A DNA stretch of 64,000 nucleotides from NCBI GenBank assembly GCA_004560375.1, contig SFVC01000019.1, forward strand, positions 1 to 64,000. Reading direction: 5' to 3'. Under the pieces are notes generated by a model. It had not been told where the DNA came from and did not search any database. It worked only from the letters and a program-made list of their open reading frames with translations. Of the stretch, positions 48,118 through 57,037 are shown one piece after another. Position numbers and translations under genes: made by a program. The stretch's first letter is position 1. Each line of letters begins with the position of its first letter. Origin of the DNA: a bacterium (GTDB lineage Bacteria > Bacillota > Clostridia > Oscillospirales > Oscillospiraceae).

Positions 48118-48539
48118 AGATCCACCCCCTCGATCTCGAGGATCCGGTCGTCCTCCCCGTCCCCCCGGCGGATGGACACCCGCACCGCGTCCGGCTCCAT
48201 GGCCTCCGCCACGTTCTCGCTCCACTCCACGGCGCAGATCCCACCCCGGGCCAGGTAGTCCTCCCAGCCGATGTGGAACAGCTCGTCGGCGTCCCCCAGC
48301 CGGTACATATCAAAGTGAAACAGGGGCAGCCGGCCCCCCTCGTACTCGTTGACAATGGTGAAGGTGGGGCTGGTCACCCGCTCCTCCACCCCCAGCGCCC
48401 GGGCCATGCCGGACACAAAGGCGGTCTTGCCCGCCCCCAGATCGCCGGTGAAGGCCACCACCGCGCCCCCGTCCAGCGCGTCCGCCAGACGGCCGCCCAG
48501 GGCCTCCGTCTCCTCCCGGCTGTGGGTGATAAACTCCAT
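48114..48539 (-). CDS. tsaE: tRNA threonylcarbamoyladenosine biosynthesis ATPase TsaE
   Basis: A 141-residue P-loop ATPase of the t6A complex. Walker A GDLGAGKTAFVSGMA (about residues 32-46), the SPTFTIVNEY motif and FHFDMYRLGDADEL are all canonical. It is the first gene of the leftward tsaE-tsaB pair, divergent from the rodA-like gene, and translationally coupled to tsaB. Confidence 0.95.
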   Translation of the reverse strand: MEFITHSREETEALGGRLADALDGGAVVAFTGDLGAGKTAFVSGMARALGVEERVTSPTFTIVNEYEGGRLPLFHFDMYRLGDADELFHIGWEDYLARGGICAVEWSENVAEAMEPDAVRVSIRRGDGEDDRILEIEGVDL

Positions 48540-48588
48540 GGAAGCTCACTCCTGACAAAAATGAAGAATCCAAAAACTCTTGCAAAAC

Positions 48589-48621
48589 AGTATAGCATAT
48601 TTCACACCGGTGTGCTATACT
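48589..48621. promoter_or_regulatory. Divergent promoters with central palindrome
   Basis: TATACT boxes lie in both directions: 48616-48621 on the plus strand (rodA-like) and 48589-48594 on the minus strand (tsaE). Together they make the inverted repeat AGTATAGCA...TGCTATACT. Centred between them is the perfect 12-bp palindrome CACACCGGTGTG (48603-48614). The -35 hexamers are poor (TAGCAT, TAGCAC), so an activator or repressor at the palindrome could set both genes. Confidence 0.55.
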
Positions 48622-48655
48622 AATTTGCGATTGTTTTCCGGATTCCCACTCCCCG

Positions 48656-48688
<33 letters not shown>

Positions 48689-48747
48689 ATGCCGGAACCG
48701 GGAGGGACAAGCCCCTCCCCTGCTTGGATGAGGAAGGGGGCGCCAAC

Positions 48748-49941
48748 GTGCAGCCGACGCGCACACTCAGAGAATTTTTCAAAAAGGGCGACGTGCTCCT
48801 GCTGGCGCTGTGCGTCCTGGCCAGCCTCATGGGGCTGGCGCTGATCTACAGCGCCACCCGGTACGATCCCGACCTCCACTCCTACGCCCAAAAGCATATC
48901 ATCTTCCTGGGTATGGGCGTTGTGGCCTACGTGTGGGTCACCTTTATTGACATCGAGTACCTGATGGAGAAGTGGTGGTGGGTGTTTCTGCTGCTGGGGC
49001 TGGGGGTCATCGCCCTTATCAAGCCCTTCGGCCGGATGGCCGGCGGCAACAAGAGCTGGGTGTTCCTCCCCGTCATCGGCAACTATTTCGGCTTTCAGCC
49101 CGGGGAGATCGCCAAGCTGTCCTACATCGTGGTGCTGGCCTGGATGATCAACAAGGAACGTCCCCGGGGGCTGGGCCGGTTCCCCGCTCTGGTTAAGTAC
49201 CTAATTCTCACCGGCGTATTCTCCGGCTCGCTGGCGGTGCTGTCCGGCGACTGGGGCATGGTGATCGTCTACCTGTTCATCTTCGTGTCCATGGCCTGGG
49301 TGGCCGGGGTAAGCAAATGGTGGTTTATCGGGGTGGGGGCGCCCCTGGTGGGCGGGGTGGTGTTCCTGTGGCACTTCATCCTCCCCCGCATGGACAAGCT
49401 CTGGAACGACTACCGCATCATGCGCTTCCGGGTGGTGGTGGAGCACTGGAAGGGGAACAACCTGGATCCCGCGGACGCGGGCTGGCAGCAGAACCAGACC
49501 CTGGCCGCCATCGGCTCGGGGCAGCTCACCGGGATGGGGTGGCTGAAGGGCGTCAAGACCCAGTCCCTTCGGGAGGGGGTGCTGCCCGCCCGGCACACCG
49601 ACAACATCTTCGCCGTGTGCGGGGAGGAGTTCGGGCTGGTGGGCTGCTGCGTGGTGCTGCTGGTGCTGCTGGCCATCATCCTGCGGTGCGTGTGGGTGTC
49701 CCGCCGGGCCAAGAGCCATATGTCCGCCTATATCGCCATGGGCATCGCCGGGATGCTGATGATCCAAACCATCATCAACGTGTCCATGAACCTGTATCTC
49801 GGGCCGGTGATCGGCCTGACCCTGCCCTTCTTCAGCTACGGCGGCTCGTCCACCCTGACGCTGTTCATCGCCATGGGGCTGGTGTCCGGCATCAAGATGC
49901 GGCCCCTGCCCAGCTGGCTCAAGGATCGGAGTCAATTATAA
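48748..49941 (+). CDS. FtsW/RodA/SpoVE-family cell-wall polymerase
   Basis: A 397-residue SEDS protein with ten predicted helices, a glycosyltransferase that polymerises lipid II with a class B PBP partner. Family motifs include GGNKSWVFLPVIGNYFGFQP (about residues 97-116), the long loop with RVVVEHWKGNNLDPADAGWQ, and the C-terminal PFFSYGGSSTLTLFIAMG. The GTG start at 48748 follows GGAAGGGGG. Length and the FPALVKYL region fit RodA rather than FtsW. No PBP gene is adjacent. Confidence 0.9.
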   Translation: MQPTRTLREFFKKGDVLLLALCVLASLMGLALIYSATRYDPDLHSYAQKHIIFLGMGVVAYVWVTFIDIEYLMEKWWWVFLLLGLGVIALIKPFGRMAGGNKSWVFLPVIGNYFGFQPGEIAKLSYIVVLAWMINKERPRGLGRFPALVKYLILTGVFSGSLAVLSGDWGMVIVYLFIFVSMAWVAGVSKWWFIGVGAPLVGGVVFLWHFILPRMDKLWNDYRIMRFRVVVEHWKGNNLDPADAGWQQNQTLAAIGSGQLTGMGWLKGVKTQSLREGVLPARHTDNIFAVCGEEFGLVGCCVVLLVLLAIILRCVWVSRRAKSHMSAYIAMGIAGMLMIQTIINVSMNLYLGPVIGLTLPFFSYGGSSTLTLFIAMGLVSGIKMRPLPSWLKDRSQL

Positions 49942-49947
49942 AAAAAC

Positions 49948-49984
49948 GCGGACGTTCCTTTCCCTGGGACGTCCGCATATTTTT
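49948..49984 (+). terminator. Terminator of the rodA-like gene
   Basis: GCGGACGT (49948-49955) pairs with ACGTCCGC (49969-49976), extended inward by three pairs, and runs into ATATTTTT. It starts seven bases after the stop codon. Confidence 0.85.
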
Positions 49985-50036
49985 ATGCGGTTCCGTCAAA
50001 GCTATCCTTACATTCTAAAAAGAGGAGGCTTTCCCC

Positions 50037-50993
50037 GTGAAATCCCGCATCATAATCCTGTCCCTGTGTCTGGCCGGGGCGCTGGTTCTGCCCGCCATGG
50101 CCCTGACCAGCTCCACCGCCGATGTGGAGAACAACCCGCCCATCGCGGAAAACCTGACGCTGAAAACCTACAAGGGCGTGGCCATCGCCAGCCGCTTCGC
50201 CGCCGTGGATCCGGAGGGGGATCTGGTGGCCTTCCAGGTGGTGGACAGCCCCGCCCGGGGCCAGGTGACCCTGGATGAGAACGACCCCGCCGCCTTCTGG
50301 TACACCCCCTATGAGGGCAAGAAGGGCAAGGACAGCTTCACCTACGTGGCCATCGACGACAAGGGCAACCAGTCCGAGCCCGCCACGGTGAAAATCACCA
50401 TCGAGAAGCAAAAGACCGCGGTGACCTACTCCGATCTGGACGGCAACTCCGCCCACTACGCCGCCCTGCGTCTGGCGGAGGCGGGGGTGTACACCGGGCG
50501 CAGGGTGGGCGACCTCTACTGCTTTGAGCCGGACGGCGTGTTCTCCCGGGAGGAATTCCTCACCATGGCCATGACCGCGGCGGGGGAGACCCCGCTGGAA
50601 AACGTGTCCCTCACCGGGTTCTATGACGACGGCGACATCTCCGCCTGGGCCAAGGGCTACGTGTCCGCCGCCCTGATCCAGGGCACCGTGGAGGGCAGCC
50701 CCAACGAGTCAGGCCAGGTGGTATTCAACGCCAACGGCCCCGTCACCCGGGCCCAGGCCGCGGTGATCCTGGATCGCCTGCTGGCCACCGGGGACGTGGC
50801 CACCTCCGCCGCCTTCTCCCAGGACACCGTCCCCGCCTGGGCCTACCAGGCGGCGGTGAACATGGAGGCGGTGTCGGTGCTGGCCGGCGGAACCGACCTG
50901 TCCGAAACGCTGAGCCGGGGCGAGGCGGCGGAGATGCTGTCCGCCATGCTGGACGTGCTGGAGTCCCGGGACACCAGCAGGTGGTTCTGGTAA
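50037..50993 (+). CDS. Surface protein with Ig-like and SLH domains
   Basis: A 318-residue secreted protein. Residues 1-22 are a signal peptide (IIILSLCLAGALVLPAMA). A cadherin/Ig-like domain follows (about 35-122, AVDPEGDLVAFQVVDSPARG and FTYVAIDDKGNQSEPATV), then S-layer-homology-like repeats (about 130-310, with YSDLDGNSAHYAALRLAEAG, FSREEFLTMAMTAAG and VTRAQAAVILDRLLA). SLH repeats bind pyruvylated cell-wall polymers, so it is probably wall-anchored. The GTG start follows AGAGGAGG. The repeats are more divergent than classical SLH modules. Confidence 0.83.
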   Translation: MKSRIIILSLCLAGALVLPAMALTSSTADVENNPPIAENLTLKTYKGVAIASRFAAVDPEGDLVAFQVVDSPARGQVTLDENDPAAFWYTPYEGKKGKDSFTYVAIDDKGNQSEPATVKITIEKQKTAVTYSDLDGNSAHYAALRLAEAGVYTGRRVGDLYCFEPDGVFSREEFLTMAMTAAGETPLENVSLTGFYDDGDISAWAKGYVSAALIQGTVEGSPNESGQVVFNANGPVTRAQAAVILDRLLATGDVATSAAFSQDTVPAWAYQAAVNMEAVSVLAGGTDLSETLSRGEAAEMLSAMLDVLESRDTSRWFW

Positions 50994-51288
50994 GAAGCGC
51001 GGAGAAGCAGTCAGTGAGGGAGCTTGGAGCGGAGCGAAAGCAAAAGCTCAAGGCCCACCGCGTGGGACTGGGTTTTGCTTGAGTCGCAGCGAAAGCGACC
51101 GAACGCCCTGACTGCTTCGCAGCGTGACAACGCAGAAGCGCGGAGCCGTCGTGAGCAGCGGGCTAAGTCCGGAGCGGAGCGGAAATCAGGAGGGGCCGCA
51201 GGCCCCGGAGGATTTCTGCGGAGTCGGAGAACTTAGACCGCGTCGCGAACAGGCGCAGCGTGACAACACAGAAGCGCGGAGCCGTCGT
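50994..51288. repeat. Repeat-rich, highly structured intergenic DNA
   Basis: The gap holds no credible gene. An 11-bp perfect outer stem (GAAGCAGTCAG 51004-51014 with CTGACTGCTTC 51108-51118) encloses several arms: GAGCTT/AAGCTC (51020-51025/51044-51049) or the alternative CTCAAG/CTTGAG (51047-51052/51078-51083) carrying CCCAC/GTGGG (51054-51066), and GTCGC/GCGAC (51083-51099). A nested hairpin follows: CTAAGT/ACTTAG (51163-51236), GAAATC/GATTTC, GGGGCC/GGCCCC. A 34-base direct repeat at 51119-51152 and 51255-51288 matches at 33 positions, and its GAAGCGCGGAG core occurs a third time at 50994. Confidence 0.75.
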
Positions 51289-51317
51289 AGCCGTTCCCCG
51301 CGCCGTGAACACAAAAA

Positions 51318-51360
51318 AGCTCTCCCGCGCCCGCCCTGTAAAGGCGGGCGCGGGAGAGCT
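51318..51360 (-). terminator. Terminator of the EAL/PAS gene
   Basis: A perfect 18-bp stem (51318-51335 with 51343-51360; left arm AGCTCTCCCGCGCCCGCC) with a seven-base loop. On the minus strand it runs into TTTTTT. It lies about 40 bases after the EAL-protein stop. Confidence 0.93.
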
Positions 51361-51401
51361 CAACTCTTTTCACGGAAATCTGGGCCGGTCGAAACCGGGC
51401 G

Positions 51402-54400
51402 TCACCCGGCCCCGCCGCTCCGGTTCTCCGGCCAATAGTACCGGTTGGAGTTCAGCAGCTTTTCCTTCTGAACCTCGGAGATCGTGTTGGTCGCGTCCTT
51501 CACAAAGACATAGAACAGCTGGTTCTCCTCCCCGTACTTGGAGGTCTCCAGGTGGCCCCAGTCGTCCACCCAGCGGATCCCCCCGTCCTTGCGGATGATC
51601 CGGTACTGCACAAAGTCCATATTCCGGTCGGAACGCTCGATCTGGTGGGAGATCTCCCCTTCCACCCGATCCAGATCCTCGGGATGTACAATGCCCCGGA
51701 AGGATCCCCCCACATACTCCATGAACTCCGCAATGGTTTTGCAGCCGAACAGCTCCACCATGGCAGGGTTGGCATACAGCAGATCCTCGTTTCCCTCGCC
51801 CCGGTAGATAAAGAAGGCGTCCGACATGGTGGCCAGGGTCTCCACCATGTGCTCCTCCCGCTGCTTCTGATCCTCCTTCATCATCTTGTCAATGCTGCGG
51901 ATGGTGAGCACCGCCGTTGTGGGCTTCCCCTGCTCCCGCTTGGTGACGGCCACGGTGGTCAGGCACCACTCGTCCGGGTTCTGCCGGGTGCACCGCCGGT
52001 AGCGGAAGCTCACCGAGTCCTGGGTCTGGAGGGTCTCCCGCAGATTGTCCAGCGACAGGAAACGGCGAACCTTCTCCTCGTTGTCCCGCACGATCCGGCC
52101 CGTGCCGAAGTGCCGCTCCACCACGGCCTCGTAGTTTCCACGCTCCAGCAGCTGATCCCCGTCCGGATACAGCATCCGGCAGTAATTTTCTTCAAGCTGG
52201 AGGTAATATACCTCCCGGAAGATCCGCACAATGCCGCTGAACGCGCCCTCGTAAACCTGGTTGCTGGTCACATCCCGCATCAGGCAGCCCACGTAGCCGT
52301 AGTCATGCTGGAACAAGGTGAGCTGAAGATAGTGGCCGGAGATGGGGCTGTAGGCGTAATGATCCACCCGCTCCCCCAGGAAAGCCGCCCGGTAGGCCTT
52401 CTCCAGCAGCTTTTTCACATCGTCCCCAAAGACCTTCAGAATCAGGTGGCGCATCCGGCCAGCCTCCCCGCCGCAGATCCGCTCCATCTCCTCATTGACG
52501 TAGATCACATCATAGTCAACGGGCTCCCCCTCCTGATTCAGGGCGATCCGGGCCAGACTGAACGCGAAGGGCAGCATACCATAGCTCTGCTCCAGCTGGC
52601 TGTGCTCATACTTCACCTCGGGCAGATTGGTCTGCTGACTCTGGAGCTTGGCGTTCTCCCGCCGCTGCTCCTGCAGATCGGTGATATCCGTCAGACCCAC
52701 AAAGTACACCCGGCGTTCCTCGTGCTCCCGCAGAAAGAATACCCGCATCCGGATCCAGAGCACCCGGCCGTCCACCCGGATATAGTGGACGCTGCCCTCC
52801 GCGCCGCCGGGCCGCCGCTCATAGGCCCGCTCGAACAGGGCCAGCATCACCGGCCGGTCGTCGTCCCGGACGCCGTCCCAGGTCTTTTGGCTCAGCTCTT
52901 TGGTGTCAAACACATCCAGCCCCGCCAGCCGGTAGCCCTGCTCGTTGATCCGGGTGATCTCCATCTGGCCGTCGCTCACCTCGTAGATGGCGGCCGGGCC
53001 CAGAATGTTGTTTACCATGGTGTCGGTAAAGAGGTTGCCATCCAAAAACTCCCGGGCGTGGAAGGACTCCATCTGCCGGCAGTGCAGGCCGGAGAAGTCC
53101 AGCCGCCGCTCGTCGGCCAGCACCACCTCCAGCTGGTCGATGGGCAGGGGTTTGCAGTAGTAGTAGCCCTGTACATACTGGCAGCCCATGCTGCGAAGGA
53201 CGTTCTCCTGCTGGAGGTTCTCCACCCCCTCCACAATGGTGGGCAGCCCCATCATCCGGGCCATATTGACGATAGACTCCAGAATACCGATGCCCTTGCG
53301 CTCCTCCCCCTCGCCGATCTCCAGGAAGCGCATATCAATTTTGATCACGTCCACCGCGACGCTTTTCAGCATATTCAGCGAGGAGTAGCCGCTGCCGAAG
53401 TCGTCCATCATCACCAGCAGACCGGCGTCCCGCAGCCGATCCACGGTGCTGTTGATGGCGTCGTCCTCCTCGGCATAGGCGCTCTCGGTGATCTCGGCCT
53501 TCAGATACTTTGCAGGCAGGTCATATTTTTTCAGCAGATAGTCCAGATAGGCGGGCACGTCCATGGACATGATGTCGATCCGGGAGATGTTGATGGAGAT
53601 GGGCACCGGATGATAGCCCCGGTCGATCCAGCTTCGCAGCCACTGGCACACCCGCTCCCACACCTGCCGGTCCAGCAGGTGGATCATGCCGCTTCGCTCC
53701 AGCACGGGGATGAATTTCCCCGGCGGGATCAGCCCTTTGTCCGGATGTCGCCAGCGCACCAGCGACTCCGCCCCCACCACCTTGCCGGTAAAGATGTCGC
53801 ACTGGGGCTGGGCAAAGAAGGTGAACTCGTCCCGCTCCAGGGCCTCGGTCACCTCCATCAGCAGGTGCATCTCCTCCTCCAGGTAGCTCTCCATCCCGGC
53901 GCTGTAATAGGAGATGGGATCCCGCGCCGCGGCGCGGGATCGGGCCAGCGTGGCCCGGTCGTGGAAGACCTCCGGGGGCAGCTCCGGGTCGTCGATGGGG
54001 CTGACGCCGAACACAGGCAGCACGCCCAGGGCGCTGCCCTGGTTGGTGCTCCCCGCCATGATCTTGTCCCACAGGCTTTGGATGAGCTCGGTTCGGTAGG
54101 GCATGATCAGGCAGAAGTTGTCGCCCTCAAAATATCCCGCCACGCCGCCGTGTTCCTTCCGCATGGCTTGCAGGGCGTCTGCGATATAGCGCAGAAACCG
54201 ATCTCCCATCTCCCGGCCATGGAATTTGTTGAACAGCCGGAAATGCAAAATATCAATGGCGATCATGCAGTAGGCGTTGGGCTTCGTACCCTGGATAAAC
54301 CACCGCGCCTCCTCCATAAAGCCGTGCGGGTAAGGAAGTCCTGTCAGCACATTTTTTCTCAGTGCTCCCTTGTTCCGGGCCGCTCGATTGCCAGCTGCTC

Positions 54401-54404
54401 CCAT
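51402..54404 (-). CDS. Cyclic-di-GMP phosphodiesterase with degenerate GGDEF and PAS domains
   Basis: A 1000-residue cytoplasmic signalling protein. Residues about 30-185 resemble a GGDEF domain, but the active-site loop reads FEGDNF, so cyclase activity is unlikely. The EAL domain (about 195-440) keeps the catalytic residues: AESLVRWRHPDKGLIPPG (signature near 213), SINISRID, EITES, MMDDFGSGYSS, IKIDMRF and EGVEN. Three PAS-like domains follow (about 470-590, 620-740, 860-980), the last with YANPAMVELFGCKT. This GGDEF-EAL-PAS order is the reverse of the usual one. There is no membrane helix. The start at 54404 follows GGGGGAG. Confidence 0.88.
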   Translation of the reverse strand: MGAAGNRAARNKGALRKNVLTGLPYPHGFMEEARWFIQGTKPNAYCMIAIDILHFRLFNKFHGREMGDRFLRYIADALQAMRKEHGGVAGYFEGDNFCLIMPYRTELIQSLWDKIMAGSTNQGSALGVLPVFGVSPIDDPELPPEVFHDRATLARSRAAARDPISYYSAGMESYLEEEMHLLMEVTEALERDEFTFFAQPQCDIFTGKVVGAESLVRWRHPDKGLIPPGKFIPVLERSGMIHLLDRQVWERVCQWLRSWIDRGYHPVPISINISRIDIMSMDVPAYLDYLLKKYDLPAKYLKAEITESAYAEEDDAINSTVDRLRDAGLLVMMDDFGSGYSSLNMLKSVAVDVIKIDMRFLEIGEGEERKGIGILESIVNMARMMGLPTIVEGVENLQQENVLRSMGCQYVQGYYYCKPLPIDQLEVVLADERRLDFSGLHCRQMESFHAREFLDGNLFTDTMVNNILGPAAIYEVSDGQMEITRINEQGYRLAGLDVFDTKELSQKTWDGVRDDDRPVMLALFERAYERRPGGAEGSVHYIRVDGRVLWIRMRVFFLREHEERRVYFVGLTDITDLQEQRRENAKLQSQQTNLPEVKYEHSQLEQSYGMLPFAFSLARIALNQEGEPVDYDVIYVNEEMERICGGEAGRMRHLILKVFGDDVKKLLEKAYRAAFLGERVDHYAYSPISGHYLQLTLFQHDYGYVGCLMRDVTSNQVYEGAFSGIVRIFREVYYLQLEENYCRMLYPDGDQLLERGNYEAVVERHFGTGRIVRDNEEKVRRFLSLDNLRETLQTQDSVSFRYRRCTRQNPDEWCLTTVAVTKREQGKPTTAVLTIRSIDKMMKEDQKQREEHMVETLATMSDAFFIYRGEGNEDLLYANPAMVELFGCKTIAEFMEYVGGSFRGIVHPEDLDRVEGEISHQIERSDRNMDFVQYRIIRKDGGIRWVDDWGHLETSKYGEENQLFYVFVKDATNTISEVQKEKLLNSNRYYWPENRSGGAG

Positions 54405-54643
54405 GTTCAACTCCCCCAATATTACATAGTGGACAACATACATCTATTAAGGCCCAAGTACACAATTCGCCATTTATTAGAATACCATAAATCCCCAGAC
54501 AACGCAACCCATATTCGCCTTTTTTTCACAATATCCGCAAATTTCCTGATAACCACTTGTTTTCGTGCTTTTGTTTCCCTCTCTGATCCGGCCCTCCCTC
54601 AGCCGGCGAAATTTGGATTTTACCACAATTTGTGCGCCGGGGT

Positions 54644-54672
54644 TTGACTAATCCTCCCCTATGTAGTATAAT
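54644..54672 (+). promoter_or_regulatory. Promoter of the methyltransferase/ECF run
   Basis: TTGACT (54644-54649), 17 bases, then TATAAT (54667-54672), about 40 bases before the methyltransferase start. The rest of the gap 54405-54711 is AT-rich and carries no gene; it must also hold the leftward promoter of the EAL gene, which I could not place. Confidence 0.82.
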
Positions 54673-54711
54673 GACTTGATTTCCTGCCGGAAGGCAAAAG
54701 GGGGCGGCGCC

Positions 54712-55575
54712 ATGTGGCTGGCTGACCAATGGAAGGACTATGAGCTGCTGGACTGCGGCCGCGGCGAGAAGCTGGAACGCTGGGGGGACAAGCTGCTGGT
54801 GCGGCCCGACCCCCAGGCCATCTGGAACACCCCCCGCTCCCACCGGGGCTGGAAAAAGCCGGACGCCCGGTACGCCCGCTCCAGCACCGGGGGCGGCCAG
54901 TGGGCGGACAAAAGCGTCCCCCAGCGGTGGCAGATCCACTATAAAGACCTGACGTTCAACGTGGGGCTGATGAACTTCAAGCACACCGGCGTGTTCCCCG
55001 AGCAGGCCGCCAACTGGGACTTCGCCCGGGAGCAGATCCAAAAGGCCGGCCGGCCCGTCAGCGTGCTGAACCTGTTCGCCTACACCGGCGGGGCCACCAT
55101 CGCCTGCGCGGCGGCGGGGGCGTCGGTATGCCACGTGGACGCGGCAAAGGGCATGGTGCAGTGGGCCCGGGAGAACGCGAAGATCTCCGGGCTGGAGGAC
55201 AAGCCCATCCGCTGGATCGTGGACGACTGCGCCAAGTTCGTGGAGCGGGAGATCCGCCGGGGCCGGAGCTACGACGCCATCATCATGGATCCCCCCTCCT
55301 ACGGCCGGGGGCCCTCCGGCGAGGTGTGGAAGCTGGAGGAGAACCTGTACCCCTTCGTGGAGCTGGTGTCCGGGGTGCTGTCCGACAACCCGCTGTTTGT
55401 GATTTTAAATTCCTACACCACGGGGCTGTCCCCCTCGGTGCTGACCTATATGTTGCAGACCGTCATCGGCGGCAAATTCGGCGGGCATACCGTGTCCGAC
55501 GAGCTGGGCCTGCCTGTGTCCGCCACGGGGCTGGCGCTGCCCTGTGGGGCCACCGGGCGGTGGGTGGGGCGCTGA
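54712..55575 (+). CDS. SAM-dependent methyltransferase (RlmI/RlmK-like)
   Basis: A 287-residue class I methyltransferase related to 23S rRNA cytosine methyltransferases. The SAM site is VLNLFAYTGGATIACAAAGA (about residues 118-137), followed by acidic VDAAKGMVQWARENA, and the catalytic-site motif IIMDPPSYGRGPSGEVWKLE (about 184-203). It lacks the N-terminal PUA domain of E. coli RlmI, so it is the shorter Methyltrans_SAM type. AAGGGGGCGG precedes the ATG. Its VanZ-like neighbour starts one base after its stop. Confidence 0.88.
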   Translation: MWLADQWKDYELLDCGRGEKLERWGDKLLVRPDPQAIWNTPRSHRGWKKPDARYARSSTGGGQWADKSVPQRWQIHYKDLTFNVGLMNFKHTGVFPEQAANWDFAREQIQKAGRPVSVLNLFAYTGGATIACAAAGASVCHVDAAKGMVQWARENAKISGLEDKPIRWIVDDCAKFVEREIRRGRSYDAIIMDPPSYGRGPSGEVWKLEENLYPFVELVSGVLSDNPLFVILNSYTTGLSPSVLTYMLQTVIGGKFGGHTVSDELGLPVSATGLALPCGATGRWVGR

Positions 55576-55576
55576 G

Positions 55577-56176
55577 ATGGGCCGCACCCTGCGCTACCTG
55601 TTCGCCATGCTGTGGGGCGCGGTTCCGGCGCTGGCGCTGTTTTTCCTGCTGCGCCCCCTGCGCCTGCGGCGGCTGAGGCGGCTGGGATTGTCCAGCCCCT
55701 TTCGCCGGGAGACGGCCCTGGCCCTGTTCTGGATGTACTGCGGCGGGGCCGCCGTGCTGGGGCTGACGCCCCGGTGGGTTGTCCCCACCCTGGCGGGCCT
55801 GCCGGTGGGAGGCGGCTGGAACGTGGAGGGTCTCCCCTTCTTCAGCCCGGGGAGCGTCAGCCTGATCCCCTTCCAGACCTTCTCCTACTCCGCCTACATT
55901 TTGATTGCAAATGTGGTTTTGTTTATGCCCTTCGGCCTGTTCGCCGCCCTGCTGTGGCGGGGCTTCGGCTGGCGGCGGGCGCTGCTCACCGGGGGCTGCA
56001 TCACCCTGTTCATCGAGAGCTGCCAGCTTTTTGTGGGCCGGGCCTTCGACATCGACGACCTGATGCTCAACACGCTGGGGGTGTTCTGCGGCTTTCTGCT
56101 GGCGCTGGCGCTGCGGCGGCTGTTTCCCCGGTTCGCGGCGGGGCTGACGGTATCCCCCATCATTTCACCTGATTGA
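55577..56176 (+). CDS. VanZ-like membrane protein
   Basis: A 199-residue membrane protein with about five predicted helices and the VanZ-family pattern: SLIPFQTFSYSAYILIANVVLFMPFG-type segment near residues 95-120 and FIESCQLFVGRAFDIDDLMLNTLG near 150-172. VanZ proteins have been linked to teicoplanin resistance, but most chromosomal members have no known role. It lies one base after the methyltransferase gene and 10 bases before ecfA1. Confidence 0.85.
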   Translation: MGRTLRYLFAMLWGAVPALALFFLLRPLRLRRLRRLGLSSPFRRETALALFWMYCGGAAVLGLTPRWVVPTLAGLPVGGGWNVEGLPFFSPGSVSLIPFQTFSYSAYILIANVVLFMPFGLFAALLWRGFGWRRALLTGGCITLFIESCQLFVGRAFDIDDLMLNTLGVFCGFLLALALRRLFPRFAAGLTVSPIISPD

Positions 56177-56186
56177 GGTATTTCTT

Positions 56187-57032
56187 ATGGCCCAACCCAT
56201 ACTCCAAACTAAAGATCTCACCTTCCGCTACACCACCGAGGAGGGGGTGGCCCCCACGGTGCTGGACGGGGTGTCCCTGTCCATCCAGCCCGGGGAGTTT
56301 GTGGCGGTGCTGGGCCACAACGGCTCGGGCAAGTCCACCCTGGCCAAGCACTTCAACGCCATCCTTCTGCCCACGGCGGGCAAGGTGTACGTGGACGGCA
56401 TGGACACCGCCGACGAGGATAAGCTGCTGGACATCCGCCGCCGGGTGGGCATGGTGTTCCAGAACCCGGACAACCAGATCGTGGCCAGCGTGGTGGAGGA
56501 GGACGTGGCCTTCGGCCCGGAGAATCTGGGCGTGCCCTCCGCGGAGATCCGGGAGCGGGTGGACAGGGCCCTGGCCGCCGTGGGCATGACCGAGTACGCC
56601 CGCCACGCCCCCCACCTGCTGTCCGGGGGCCAGAAGCAGCGGGTGGCCATCGCCGGGGTGCTGGCCATGCGGCCCCGGTGCATCGTGCTGGACGAGCCCA
56701 CCGCCATGCTGGATCCGGTGGGCCGGAAAGAGGTGCTGGACACCGTGAAGCGGCTCAACCGGGAGCAAAACATCACCGTGGTGCTCATCACCCACCACAT
56801 GGACGAGGCCGCCCAGGCCGGCCGGGTGGTGGTCATGCACGACGGCCACATCGTGGCGGACGATAAGCCGGATCTGGTGTTCCAGAACGTGGACGGCCTG
56901 CGCTCCCTGGGGCTGGAGGTGCCCGAGCCGGTGGCCCTGCTGTACGAGCTGCGGCAGGCGGGGGTGGACGTGCCCCTCACCGCGCTGACGGTGGACGAGT
57001 GCGCCGGGGTTTTGAAGGAGCTGCTGGCGTAG
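56187..57032 (+). CDS. ecfA1: Energy-coupling factor ATPase EcfA1
   Basis: A 281-residue ABC ATPase of the group II ECF vitamin/metal importers. Walker A GHNGSGKSTLAKHFN (about residues 43-57), Q-loop MVFQNPDNQIVASVVEEDVA, signature LLSGGQKQRVAIAG (near 147), Walker B CIVLDEPTAMLDP and the switch His in LITHHMDEA are all present. The C-terminal coupling domain ends VDECAGVLKELLA. It should pair with EcfA2 and EcfT and serve several S components encoded elsewhere. An AT-rich HIT-family gene now separates it from ecfA2. Confidence 0.95.
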   Translation: MAQPILQTKDLTFRYTTEEGVAPTVLDGVSLSIQPGEFVAVLGHNGSGKSTLAKHFNAILLPTAGKVYVDGMDTADEDKLLDIRRRVGMVFQNPDNQIVASVVEEDVAFGPENLGVPSAEIRERVDRALAAVGMTEYARHAPHLLSGGQKQRVAIAGVLAMRPRCIVLDEPTAMLDPVGRKEVLDTVKRLNREQNITVVLITHHMDEAAQAGRVVVMHDGHIVADDKPDLVFQNVDGLRSLGLEVPEPVALLYELRQAGVDVPLTALTVDECAGVLKELLA

Positions 57033-57037
57033 CGCCG

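Noticed and set aside
51402..54404. GGDEF-like domain considered an active diguanylate cyclase
   Set aside because: The catalytic loop is FEGDNF rather than GG(D/E)EF.
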